From contig CAYXIO010000022.1 in NCBI GenBank assembly GCA_964465125.1, positions 1 through 60,902 of the forward strand: a stretch of 60,902 bases of DNA, written 5' to 3'. Shown in pieces: positions 17,032-25,117 of this stretch. This DNA comes from CAYOHG01 sp964465125 (GTDB taxonomy: Bacteria; Planctomycetota; Phycisphaerae; UBA1845; Fen-1342). Under the pieces are notes generated by a model that ran no database searches, was not told where the DNA came from, and saw only the letters and a program-made list of their open reading frames with translations. Within the stretch, counting starts at the first letter, position 1. The number at the start of each line of letters is the position of its first letter. Both the position numbers and the translations under genes were made by a program.

Positions 17032-17814
17032 GTGTTGACGCTGCTGGGCGCGGTGCTGACCGCAAGCCTTGCCGGAAGCCTGCACTGTGCCGGCATGTGC
17101 GGCCCGTTCGCAGCTTTCGCGGTCGGCGCGGGACCGTTGCAGGCCCGCGTGCACTGGCTGGTTTACGCCGCTTATCACGGCGGCCGGCTGACCACCTACG
17201 TCCTGCTCGGGGCCGTCTGCGGCATCATCGGCGCGGCGGTGGATTTCAGCGGCGGGCTGCTGGGCGTGCAGCGCGGCGCGGCGATCCTGGCGGGCTCGAT
17301 GATGGTGGCGATCGGCATCGTGACGCTGCTGCGCTGGGCGGGCGCCCGCATTCCGGAGATGGGAGCGCCGGGATTCCTCGGCGCCGCGCTTCAGCGCGGA
17401 CAAACCTTCGCCCGATCGCTGCCGCCCGCCTCGCGCGCCGGCCTGATCGGCGCCCTGTCGACACTGCTCCCGTGCGGATGGCTCTACGCGTTTGCGATTA
17501 CCGCCGCCGCGACCGGCGATCCGCGCTGGGGCGCCGCGGTGATGGCAGCCTTCTGGGCGGGCACCGTCCCGGTGCTCCTGTTCATCGGGATCGGTACGCA
17601 GGGCCTTACTTCGATGCTGAGGGGCCGTCTCGCCGTGCTTCCCGCGCTCGTGATCCTGGTCGTGGGGCTCATGACCGTTGCGGGTCGGCTGGCCGTTCCA
17701 GCCAGCGCCTATGAACGGATTCGCGCGTCGCGTTCCGCGGAGCCGACGTCCGCGGCGAGCGAGGTCGAATCGCTCGACGCTTCGTCGATGCCCTGTTGCC
17801 ACTCCAAGCCATGA
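17032..17814 (+). CDS. SafE/TauE-like (UreH-type) membrane protein of the cco cluster
   Basis: A 260-residue protein with about six membrane helices. It contains GSLHCAGMCGPFA near the N terminus and LLPCGWLY in the middle, the Cys-containing motifs of the DsbD_2/UreH-like 'sulfite exporter TauE/SafE' families that recur beside ccoI. A role in copper or thiol handling for oxidase assembly is inferred from context. The C terminus ends in a CCH motif that could bind metal. It starts at a GTG (17032) after GGAG, and its stop overlaps the ccoI start (ATGA). Confidence 0.85.
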   Translation: MLTLLGAVLTASLAGSLHCAGMCGPFAAFAVGAGPLQARVHWLVYAAYHGGRLTTYVLLGAVCGIIGAAVDFSGGLLGVQRGAAILAGSMMVAIGIVTLLRWAGARIPEMGAPGFLGAALQRGQTFARSLPPASRAGLIGALSTLLPCGWLYAFAITAAATGDPRWGAAVMAAFWAGTVPVLLFIGIGTQGLTSMLRGRLAVLPALVILVVGLMTVAGRLAVPASAYERIRASRSAEPTSAASEVESLDASSMPCCHSKP

Positions 17815-20354
17815 GTTCGAGCTCGGACGTCGCCGCGAGTCGTTCGCCTGCTACCGGCGAAGCGGTGCGGTGTGCGCATTGCGCTCTGCCGGTACCCGCC
17901 GGGCTCGTCCAAGGCCCCGGCCGACCCTCGTTCTGCTGCCAGGGCTGCCGCGCCGTGTTCGAGGTGATTCACGGCAGCGGCCTGGAAGACTTCTACCGCA
18001 TCCGCGCGCAGGACTCGTGGAGCGCCGCGCCCGCTCGCCCCACCGGCCGGCGATACGCCGAATTCGACGATCCGACCTTCGCGCAGCTCTACGTCCGCCC
18101 GCTCGATGATCGGCTGCGCTCGATCGAGCTCTACCTGGAAGGCGTGCATTGCTTCGCGTGCATGTGGCTGGTGGAGCAGTTGCCGCGCCTGGCGCGCGGG
18201 GTGATCGAAGCGCGGCTGGATCTTCGCCGCAGCCTGGTTCGCGTGGTCTGGGACTCTCAGCAGATCGAGCTCTCGAGCGTGGCCGGTGCGCTGGACACGC
18301 TCGGCTACCCGCCGCACCCCGCGCGCGGCGTCTCGGCTCGGCAGATGCGCCGCAAGGAGGATCGCACCTACCTGTGGCGAATCGGCCTGGCCGGCGCCGC
18401 AGCAGGAAACGTGATGCTGCTGGCGTTCGCGCTGTACAGCGGCTCGTTCAGCCACATGGAAGCGGAATACTCACGGCTGTTCCGCTGGCTGAGCATGCTG
18501 CTGGGCGCGGGCGCGCTGCTCGGGCCCGGGGCGGTGTTCTTCCGCGGGGCATGGGGGGCGTTGCGCGCCCGCCGAGCGCATCTCGATCTTCCGATCGCGC
18601 TGGGGCTGGGAGCGGGAGGCATCGCCGGGGTCGTCAACACGGTGCTGGATCGCGGCGAGATCTACTTCGATTCGCTGACCGTGCTGGTGTTTCTGCTGCT
18701 GGTCGGCCGCTGGATTCAACGGATGCAGCAGCGCCGCGCCGCGGACGCCGTCGAGCTGCTTTTTTCGTTGACGCCGACCGCCGCGCGGCGGATCGAGGAC
18801 GACGGGGTGCGCGAGGTGCCGTTGGAGTCCCTGGTGGCGGGGGACGAGGTGGAGGTGCGCGCCGGTGAGTCGATCCCCGCGGATGGCGAGGTCTCTTCAG
18901 GCGAATCCGACGTGGATCTGTCGCTGCTGACCGGCGAATCGCGCCCCCAACGGCTCGGTCCGGGCGATACGGTGGCCGCTGGGGTCGTCAACCTGAGCTC
19001 CGTGCTGCGCGTGCGCGTGCGCGCTACCGGAGCCGCCACGCGGCTCGGCCGCTTGATGCAACTGGTGGAGGAATCGGCCGCCCGCAAGGCGCCGATCGCT
19101 CAGACGGCGGATCGCATCGCCGGCGGGTTCGTGATGTTCGTGATTGCCGCCGCGACCACAACGCTGCTCGCGTGGTGGGCCAGCGGCTTTGAGCGTGCGA
19201 TCGACAACGCGGTGGCGCTGCTGATCGTCGCCTGCCCCTGCGCGCTGGGATTGGCCACGCCGCTGGCGCTGGCGGCGACGCTCGGCCGAGCGGCGCGGCT
19301 GGGGATGCTGATCAAGGGCGGCGACGCGCTCGAACGGCTTGCGCGGACCGGCACGATCCTGCTCGACAAGACCGGAACGCTGACCGAAGGTCGCACGCGC
19401 CTGGCGCGCTGGGTCGGCGACACATCCGTTCAGCCGCTCGTCGCCGCCGTGGAGGCGCAGTCGTCTCACCTGGTGGCGCGGGCTTTGGTCGAGGGGTTGC
19501 GCGATGCGGCGTCGATCGCGGAGCCCGTCCAGGTTCGCGACGTCGTCCAGCACACGGATGGAGGCATCGAGGCGCTCGCCGGCGATCGTTACATCAGGAT
19601 CGGCTCGCTTGCGTTCGCGGCGTCGCGCGGCGTGGCCGTCCCGGGCGATCTTCGCGCCGCCGTGCAGTCATGTCTGAGCGAAGCGTTGACGCCGGTGCTG
19701 GTCGCCGTAAACGGGCGTGCGGTGGCGCTGGCCGGCTTCGGCGACCCGCTGCGCAGCGATGCTCCCGTCGCGGTCGCACAACTCCGCGCGGCCGGATGGC
19801 ACGTAGGCTTGCTCTCCGGCGATCACCAACAGGTCGTTCAGCGCGTCGCTCGACGACTGGATATCGCCGACGCGGACGCGCGCGGGGAGGTCGCACCCGA
19901 GCAGAAGCTCGCGATGGTGCGCGAGCTGGCCGAGCGAACGCCGATCGTCATGGTCGGCGACGGCGTGAACGACGCCGCGGCGCTCGCCGCCGCCTCCGTC
20001 GGCATCGCCGTTCACGGGGGCGCGGAAGCCAGCCTGGCGGCGGCGGACGTTTATCTGAGCCGGCCCGGGCTGACGCCCGTCATCGCATTGATCCACGCGG
20101 CCCGGCGGACCGTCCGGCTGATTCACCGGAACCTGCTCGTTTCGCTCGGCTACAACGCACTGGCGATGTCGCTGGCGGCCGGCGGGGTGTTGACGCCGCT
20201 GGTCGCGGCCATCCTGATGCCGATCAGCTCGCTGTCGATCCTCGGCCTGACGCTTGCCGCGCGCCCCTTCGGACGCAAACCGGCTCCGCCGCGCAGGCCG
20301 GGAGACGAACCTCGCGCGCCGCGGGCCGTTATCGCAACTGCGAGCCCGTCGTGA
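17811..20354 (+). CDS. ccoI: Copper-translocating P1B-type ATPase CcoI/FixI
   Basis: An 847-residue ATPase supplying copper for cbb3 oxidase biogenesis. The N terminus has the FixI-type Cys-rich domain (CAHC and FCCQGCRAVF) and an HMA-like domain with CFAC. Membrane helices follow, with the ion-binding CPC in VACPCALGLATPLA, the actuator motif LTGES, the phosphorylation site DKTGTLTEG, and the hinge GDGVNDAAAL. The frame opens earlier, but the ATG at 17811 overlaps the preceding stop as ATGA and removes five non-conserved residues. The stop overlaps ccoS. Confidence 0.94.
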   Translation: MSSSSDVAASRSPATGEAVRCAHCALPVPAGLVQGPGRPSFCCQGCRAVFEVIHGSGLEDFYRIRAQDSWSAAPARPTGRRYAEFDDPTFAQLYVRPLDDRLRSIELYLEGVHCFACMWLVEQLPRLARGVIEARLDLRRSLVRVVWDSQQIELSSVAGALDTLGYPPHPARGVSARQMRRKEDRTYLWRIGLAGAAAGNVMLLAFALYSGSFSHMEAEYSRLFRWLSMLLGAGALLGPGAVFFRGAWGALRARRAHLDLPIALGLGAGGIAGVVNTVLDRGEIYFDSLTVLVFLLLVGRWIQRMQQRRAADAVELLFSLTPTAARRIEDDGVREVPLESLVAGDEVEVRAGESIPADGEVSSGESDVDLSLLTGESRPQRLGPGDTVAAGVVNLSSVLRVRVRATGAATRLGRLMQLVEESAARKAPIAQTADRIAGGFVMFVIAAATTTLLAWWASGFERAIDNAVALLIVACPCALGLATPLALAATLGRAARLGMLIKGGDALERLARTGTILLDKTGTLTEGRTRLARWVGDTSVQPLVAAVEAQSSHLVARALVEGLRDAASIAEPVQVRDVVQHTDGGIEALAGDRYIRIGSLAFAASRGVAVPGDLRAAVQSCLSEALTPVLVAVNGRAVALAGFGDPLRSDAPVAVAQLRAAGWHVGLLSGDHQQVVQRVARRLDIADADARGEVAPEQKLAMVRELAERTPIVMVGDGVNDAAALAAASVGIAVHGGAEASLAAADVYLSRPGLTPVIALIHAARRTVRLIHRNLLVSLGYNALAMSLAAGGVLTPLVAAILMPISSLSILGLTLAARPFGRKPAPPRRPGDEPRAPRAVIATASPS

Positions 20355-20602
20355 GCGTCATCTACATCGTCCTGCCGCTGGCCATCCTGCTCGCTTTCGC
20401 GGCGGTGCTGGCGTTCCTTTGGGCGCTGCGCGGCGGGCAGTTCGACGACCTCGACTCGCCCGCGATTCGCGTGCTCTTCGACGATGACCCGCCGGCGCGC
20501 GGCCGCGCGGGCAAAAGCGATGCCGCGGCCGGCGAGAAGCCGCGCCCGGCCGAGGGCAACACCACGACATCGGACAACGGAGCTGGGCCGCCGGCCCGGT
20601 GA
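20351..20602 (+). CDS. ccoS: cbb3-type cytochrome oxidase assembly protein CcoS
   Basis: An 83-residue protein from the GTG at 20351, which overlaps the ccoI stop (GTGA). It opens with MSVIYIVLPLAILLAFAAV, one transmembrane helix, then the CcoS signature ALRGGQFDDLDSPAIRVLFDD. CcoS is needed for cofactor insertion into the catalytic subunit. The tail is charged and longer than in the shortest homologues. It is the last gene of the cluster, 38 bp from the convergent aromatic-pathway gene. Confidence 0.92.
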   Translation: MSVIYIVLPLAILLAFAAVLAFLWALRGGQFDDLDSPAIRVLFDDDPPARGRAGKSDAAAGEKPRPAEGNTTTSDNGAGPPAR

Positions 20603-20640
20603 GCCGCGCTCGTGCGCCGCTGAGGCCTTTCGCCGCGCGT

Positions 20641-22677
20641 TCAGCGCCGCAGCCGCCCCATCAGCGCGGCGAACTGATCGAACGTCAGCGCCTGCGGCCC
20701 GTCGCTGAGCGCCTTTTCCGGGTCCGGATGCATCTCGATCATCACGCCGTCGGCACCGACTGCGAGTGCCGCTTCGGTCATCGCCGGCACCCAACGCCGA
20801 ACGCCGCACGCGTGCGACGGGTCGACGATGATGGGCAGGTGCGTCCGCTCGGCGGTGACGGGCACGGCACTGAGATCGAGCGTGTTGCGGGTGGCGGTCT
20901 CAAAGGTGCGGATGCCGCGCTCGCACAGAATCACCTGCTGATTGCCGTGCGCCAGGATGTACTCGGCGGCGGCGAGCCACTCGTCGATCGACGCCATCAG
21001 GCCGCGCTTGAGCATCACCGGACGATCGACGCGGCCAAGCTCCTTGAGCAGCGAGAAGTTCTGCATGTTGCGGGCGCCGATCTGGAGCACGTCGGCCTGC
21101 TTGGCGCAACGCTCGACGTCGGCGGGGTGCATGACTTCGGTGATGATCGGCAGCCCGAAGGCGCGGCCGGCCTCTTCGAGCAGGTCGAGCCCTTCGTAGC
21201 CGAGCCCCTGGAACTGATAGGGCGAGGTGCGCGGCTTGAAGCAGCCGCCGCGGAGGATGTCGCCGCCGGCTTCCTTGACCGCTTTGGCGCAGGTCATGAT
21301 CTGCTCGCGCGACTCGACCGAGCACGGGCCGGCGATCACCACCGGGCGCTCGCCGCCGACCAGGACGTCGCCTACCCGGATGCGCGTGTCCTGCGGCTGG
21401 TTGGTGCGCGCCACGAGCTTGTAGGGCTTCTTCTCGAGCATCTGGAGGATCGAAGGATCGCCGGCGGCCGGGGCGGGCGGCGGCGGCACAGCCGGCGCGC
21501 GGAGGGGGCGCGGCTCGGCCGCGGCACGCGCCTCGCGCGTCGTTCGTGCCGGATACGAGCCGAGCACTTTCAGGAAGCTGCTGTGCGCGGCAAGCCCCTT
21601 GAGCGCGTCCTGCACGCGCGCGTCGGCGACGTTGCCGTCGAAATCCAGGTAGAACAGGTATTCCCAGGGCGTGCTCGGCCGCGGGCGCGACTCGAGCTTG
21701 CTCATGTTGAGCTGCTGCGCGTGCAGCACGGTCAGGCAATTCAGCAGCGCCCCTTCCTCGTGCCGCGTCGCCAGGATGATCGAGGTCTTGCAAGGAATCC
21801 GCGCGTCGAAGTTCATCGGCTCGCGCGCCACGACCACGAAGCGCGTGTAGTTTTCCTTCTGATTGGCGAGGTCGCGCCGCAGCACGTGCAGGCCGTACAG
21901 ATGCGCCGCCTCCTCGCTGGCGATCGCCGCCTCCGAGAGGTCGCGATCCTGCGACAGCTTGCGGGCCGCCATCGCCGTGTCCGCGAAGCTCTCGACATGA
22001 CAGTCCGCCAGCGTCCGCAGAAAGTCCGTGCACTGCGAAATCGCCTGCGGGTGGGAGTAGACCCGCCGGATGCTGGTGAGCGGAACGGGCTCGAGCGCGA
22101 GCAGGCAATGCTCGACCTTGAAGATCTCTTCGCCGACGAGCGCCAGGTTCATCTGCGCCAGAAGGTCGTAGGCTTCGTTGATCGAGCCCGCGGTGGTGTT
22201 TTCGATCGGCAGCACGGCGCGGTCGATCTGACCGTCGCGCACCGCTTCAAGCATCTCGCGGAAGGTCTGGAAGCCCTTGAGCGTCAGCTCGACGTCGGCG
22301 CCGCTGAAGTGCTTGAGCGTGGCCAGATGGCTGTAGGCGCCGTCGGTGCCCTGGTAGCCCACGTGCATCTGCTTGCGGCGGCTGACACCCTGGTTGTCGC
22401 GCTCGACCAGCCGCTGCTGCTGGCGTCGCATCGAATGGTCGAGCACCTCGCGAAACAAACGCGTGACGTAAAAGCGGTCCAGGCCCTCGGCGGAGGCCAG
22501 TTCCGCCACGCGCGAAAGCAGGTCCTCTTCGCGCTGCAAGTCGCGGAGCTGTGTGTCGCCGCCGCTTTTGACCTGACCGATCTGGTCGACGATTCGGTCG
22601 CGGGCGGCCAGGTCGGCGAGCAGGCGGCCGTCGAGGTCGTCGAGTTGAGCCCGGAGATTCTGTAGGTTTTTTTCCAC
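20641..22677 (-). CDS. Chorismate mutase / prephenate dehydratase / ACT / DAHP synthase fusion
   Basis: A 678-residue protein with four domains. Residues 1-95 are an AroQ-type chorismate mutase (LRAQLDDLDGRLLADLAARD). Residues 104-285 are prephenate dehydratase (VGYQGTDGAYSHLAT, catalytic NYTRFVVV at 277-284). Residues 295-375 are the regulatory ACT domain with ESRP at 329-332. A Pro/Ala-rich linker (380-408) leads to a type I-beta DAHP synthase (420-678; IAGPCSVES, FKPRTSPYQFQGLG, DPSHACG). It joins the first step of the shikimate pathway to the two steps making phenylpyruvate. Feedback control of both ends by phenylalanine via ACT is inferred. It starts at ATG 22677. Confidence 0.92.
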   Translation of the reverse strand: MEKNLQNLRAQLDDLDGRLLADLAARDRIVDQIGQVKSGGDTQLRDLQREEDLLSRVAELASAEGLDRFYVTRLFREVLDHSMRRQQQRLVERDNQGVSRRKQMHVGYQGTDGAYSHLATLKHFSGADVELTLKGFQTFREMLEAVRDGQIDRAVLPIENTTAGSINEAYDLLAQMNLALVGEEIFKVEHCLLALEPVPLTSIRRVYSHPQAISQCTDFLRTLADCHVESFADTAMAARKLSQDRDLSEAAIASEEAAHLYGLHVLRRDLANQKENYTRFVVVAREPMNFDARIPCKTSIILATRHEEGALLNCLTVLHAQQLNMSKLESRPRPSTPWEYLFYLDFDGNVADARVQDALKGLAAHSSFLKVLGSYPARTTREARAAAEPRPLRAPAVPPPPAPAAGDPSILQMLEKKPYKLVARTNQPQDTRIRVGDVLVGGERPVVIAGPCSVESREQIMTCAKAVKEAGGDILRGGCFKPRTSPYQFQGLGYEGLDLLEEAGRAFGLPIITEVMHPADVERCAKQADVLQIGARNMQNFSLLKELGRVDRPVMLKRGLMASIDEWLAAAEYILAHGNQQVILCERGIRTFETATRNTLDLSAVPVTAERTHLPIIVDPSHACGVRRWVPAMTEAALAVGADGVMIEMHPDPEKALSDGPQALTFDQFAALMGRLRR

Positions 22678-22690
22678 GATTCGGTTCCGT

Positions 22691-22877
22691 GCGTCCGTCT
22701 AGAGTTTCTGTCCGCGGCGAGCTCCGCGGCCGGTTGGGACATTGTACGCGGCAGCCACCCCGGGATTCAGCGCGGATTCGAGGGTACGCGCGGAAGACGA
22801 CGCCGGCCGCGACCGACAACCCAACGGCAGGAACGGCATGCATTATCAGGTCAGATACGGCGGCGTCCGTCTAGGGT
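22691..22877. repeat. Short direct repeat pair
   Basis: GCGTCCGTCTAGAGT (22691-22705) and GCGTCCGTCTAGGGT (22863-22877) differ at one of 15 positions and flank the non-coding stretch upstream of the four-domain gene. The second copy contains the stop codon of the anti-sigma gene. Chance is possible. Confidence 0.35.
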
Positions 22878-23377
22878 CGCGCGGTGCGAGTCGCAAGCGT
22901 GAGCAGCGCCTGCCCGAAGCGCGATGCGCGCGGGAATTCGCGCTGCGCCCGGGCGAAGCGCTCCCACTCCGCAACTCCGAGCGCGGGAGGCGGGCTCAGT
23001 GTGGTAATGGTCGGCTGAGTGGAAACCGAGGCGGGTCCGCCGCGCGCGAAGTAGCCGCCGACGAAGGCGAGCGCGACGGCGGCGGCGAGCCCGAGCGCTC
23101 CGGCCCATCGCCGCCCAAACGGGTGGATTCGGCCGAGCGCGTGGCGGGTCGTGGAATCGCCGGCGAAGGGCGGTGAGAGCGACGCCGTCCGCAGCCGCGC
23201 CTCGGCCGGGTCGAGCAGCGACGAGCGGAGTGCGCGTTCCGCCATGAGCATGTCATCCAGCCTGGTCCGCAGGGTCGGATCGGCTGCCACGTCGCGCAGA
23301 AAGTTCGCCGACGCGAGCGTGTCCAGCTCGCGCCCGACGTAGTCCGCGGCCTGCTCAAGGAACTCCTGCTCAGTCAC
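22871..23377 (-). CDS. Putative anti-sigma factor, single-pass membrane protein
   Basis: A 168-residue protein with a soluble acidic N-terminal half (residues 1-85), a transmembrane helix (about 91-111, WAGALGLAAAVALAFVGGYFA) and a short extracytoplasmic tail. It lies directly after an ECF sigma gene and overlaps it by 8 bp, the usual layout for a membrane-bound anti-sigma factor. The zinc-binding HxxxCxxC motif is absent, so if it is an anti-sigma factor it is not of the ZAS type. The call rests on context and topology rather than family recognition. Confidence 0.65.
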   Translation of the reverse strand: MTEQEFLEQAADYVGRELDTLASANFLRDVAADPTLRTRLDDMLMAERALRSSLLDPAEARLRTASLSPPFAGDSTTRHALGRIHPFGRRWAGALGLAAAVALAFVGGYFARGGPASVSTQPTITTLSPPPALGVAEWERFARAQREFPRASRFGQALLTLATRTARP

Positions 23378-23897
23378 GTGCGACTCCTTTAAGGCTCTCG
23401 GCTGACAGGCGAGCGCGGATCGACGTCAGTCCGCGCGCGTAATGCGTCTTGGCCGTCGGGATCGAGATGCCGAGCTGCTGGGCAATCTCGCGAAACGTCC
23501 AGTCGTCAAACGTCTTGGCCAATACCACGAGCCGCTGCTGCTCGGGCAGTTCGGCCAGCGCCGCCCGCAGACGCTCGGCCTGCTCCGCCGCGATGAGATG
23601 ATCCGCCGCCGCGGGCGCCGACGAGGCGACGGGCTCGGCACTTGTCTCTGCCGCGACGAAGTGCAGGCCCCCGGCGCGGGCCCGGCGGACCCGGTCGATC
23701 AGCCGATGCCCCGTCACGCGCCGCAGCCAGGCGATTGCGGCGCCCGGCTGCGAGAGACTGGGGCGCTCGCGCGCCGCGGTCAGAAACACGTCCTGCGTGA
23801 CTTCGAGCGCTTCGTCGTGGCGGCCCGACAGCGCCAGGGCCCAGCGGTATACCCGCCCGCGAAACGCCTCGAACAGCTCGTCGATCGAGTAGCTCAT
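23370..23897 (-). CDS. RNA polymerase sigma factor, ECF family
   Basis: A 175-residue sigma-70 family protein. Region 2 is MSYSIDELFEAFRGRVYRWA followed by HDEALEVTQDVFLTA. Region 4 includes LPEQQRLVVLAKTFDDWTF and the helix-turn-helix REIAQQLGISIPTAKTHYAR. The frame is open to a GTG at 23942, but the ATG at 23897 is where ECF similarity begins. Its 3' end overlaps the anti-sigma gene. The upstream lipoprotein gene ends near 23939, so all three may be one transcription unit. Confidence 0.88.
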   Translation of the reverse strand: MSYSIDELFEAFRGRVYRWALALSGRHDEALEVTQDVFLTAARERPSLSQPGAAIAWLRRVTGHRLIDRVRRARAGGLHFVAAETSAEPVASSAPAAADHLIAAEQAERLRAALAELPEQQRLVVLAKTFDDWTFREIAQQLGISIPTAKTHYARGLTSIRARLSAESLKGVARD

Positions 23898-23938
23898 GGT
23901 GACACGCAGCTCGGCCGCCGCGCCCCACACGGACGAAC

Positions 23939-24958
23939 TCACGGCCGGCCGGCGCCCGAGCGGTCAACGCTGGTCGCCATCAGGACCTGCTCACGGTCCA
24001 TCAGCGCCTTGGCGTCGAACTCCCAGACCACCGCGCCGTCTTCCACGCGGCCGTTGTGCGCGACCAGCTCGCCCGGCAGCTCAACCCGCACCACGAAGCG
24101 CTCGTCCTCGAGGTCGCTGGTGAGGTCGTGCCGCCGCGACTCCAGATCATACGACGCCAGAAACGTGTCGATCTCGCGCTGCGGGCGGTGCAGCTCGGAC
24201 AGCGTGTGCGAAAGCAGCTCGCGCACATCGTGGATCAGCTCTTCGCTGAACTTCGCGATCCGCGCGTCGCGGGCTTCACTCTCCGGCTCTTCCAGCAGCC
24301 GGATGAACTCCTCGAGATCGGCATCCTCAAAGTGGCGGCGCACCTCCTGCTGAAGCCGTGGAGTGGTCTCGGCCGGCCAGGACAGGTCGGCGGCCTGCTC
24401 CGCGAGCATCACCAGCTCGCAGCGCTGCGACAGCTCGGTTTCACGCATGGCCTGCAACAGCGTCCGTTTCTCCTCCTGCGTGAGCTCGTCGGCGTTCTTG
24501 CCGCTCAGCGCCTGGGTCTGCTGCTCCAACCGCTGGCGGTGATACTCGAATTGCGCCAGGGCGCGCGGACTGTAGCCGCGGCGGAAATGGTAGTAGACGC
24601 CGTCGGCGCGCTTCTCGCGCGTCACCTCGGTGGGAAAGCGCAGCGCAACTTCGCGCGTCTCGTCGTCGGTCGCAAAGCTGTCCGGCAGCTCGGCGCCGGC
24701 GTCAAACGTGCGGTCCGCGGCCAGCACCAGCTTCTGCTTGTCGTCGTCTTCCTTCATCTGACGCGACACGTCCCAGCCGCCCGCCTCGGCCGGCATGGCG
24801 TCGCCGGCGTCGACGTCCGCAACGTCGCCTTCGAACGTCAGCTCGATTTCGACCTTCGCGTCCGGCTTGACGCGAATCGTCTCTTTGCGCTCCAGGCAGC
24901 CGGCCAGCAGCAACGTCGGCAGAGTCACGGCCAGCAGGCCTGCGAATCGGCGGTTCAT
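23939..24958 (-). CDS. Lipoprotein of unknown function, LppM-like N terminus
   Basis: A 339-residue protein with signal MNRRFAGLLAVTLPTLLLAG and lipobox LAGC (Cys21). The start of the mature part (CLERKETIRVKPDAKVEIEL) resembles LppM/DUF3153-type lipoproteins, in which a beta strand carries a 'V-x-x-D-G/A-x-V' pattern. The middle (130-260) is highly charged and helical, and the end is beta-rich (RFVVRVELPGELVAHNG). The ATG is preceded by GAGGAT. It lies immediately upstream of the ECF sigma gene on the same strand, suggesting a cell-envelope stress unit, which is an inference. Confidence 0.7.
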   Translation of the reverse strand: MNRRFAGLLAVTLPTLLLAGCLERKETIRVKPDAKVEIELTFEGDVADVDAGDAMPAEAGGWDVSRQMKEDDDKQKLVLAADRTFDAGAELPDSFATDDETREVALRFPTEVTREKRADGVYYHFRRGYSPRALAQFEYHRQRLEQQTQALSGKNADELTQEEKRTLLQAMRETELSQRCELVMLAEQAADLSWPAETTPRLQQEVRRHFEDADLEEFIRLLEEPESEARDARIAKFSEELIHDVRELLSHTLSELHRPQREIDTFLASYDLESRRHDLTSDLEDERFVVRVELPGELVAHNGRVEDGAVVWEFDAKALMDREQVLMATSVDRSGAGRP

Positions 24959-25117
24959 GGCTTGATCCTCATCACGGGGTACCTGGCAGCGCGATGGATT
25001 CTCGGTCCCAACGGCCCGTCCACCCGCTTCTGATCATGGAAACGCAGCCCGCCGCCCGCCGGATGACATCCGGCTCGAAGAATCTGCAACGGGACCGCAA
25101 TCGGCAGCCAGCCGGTC

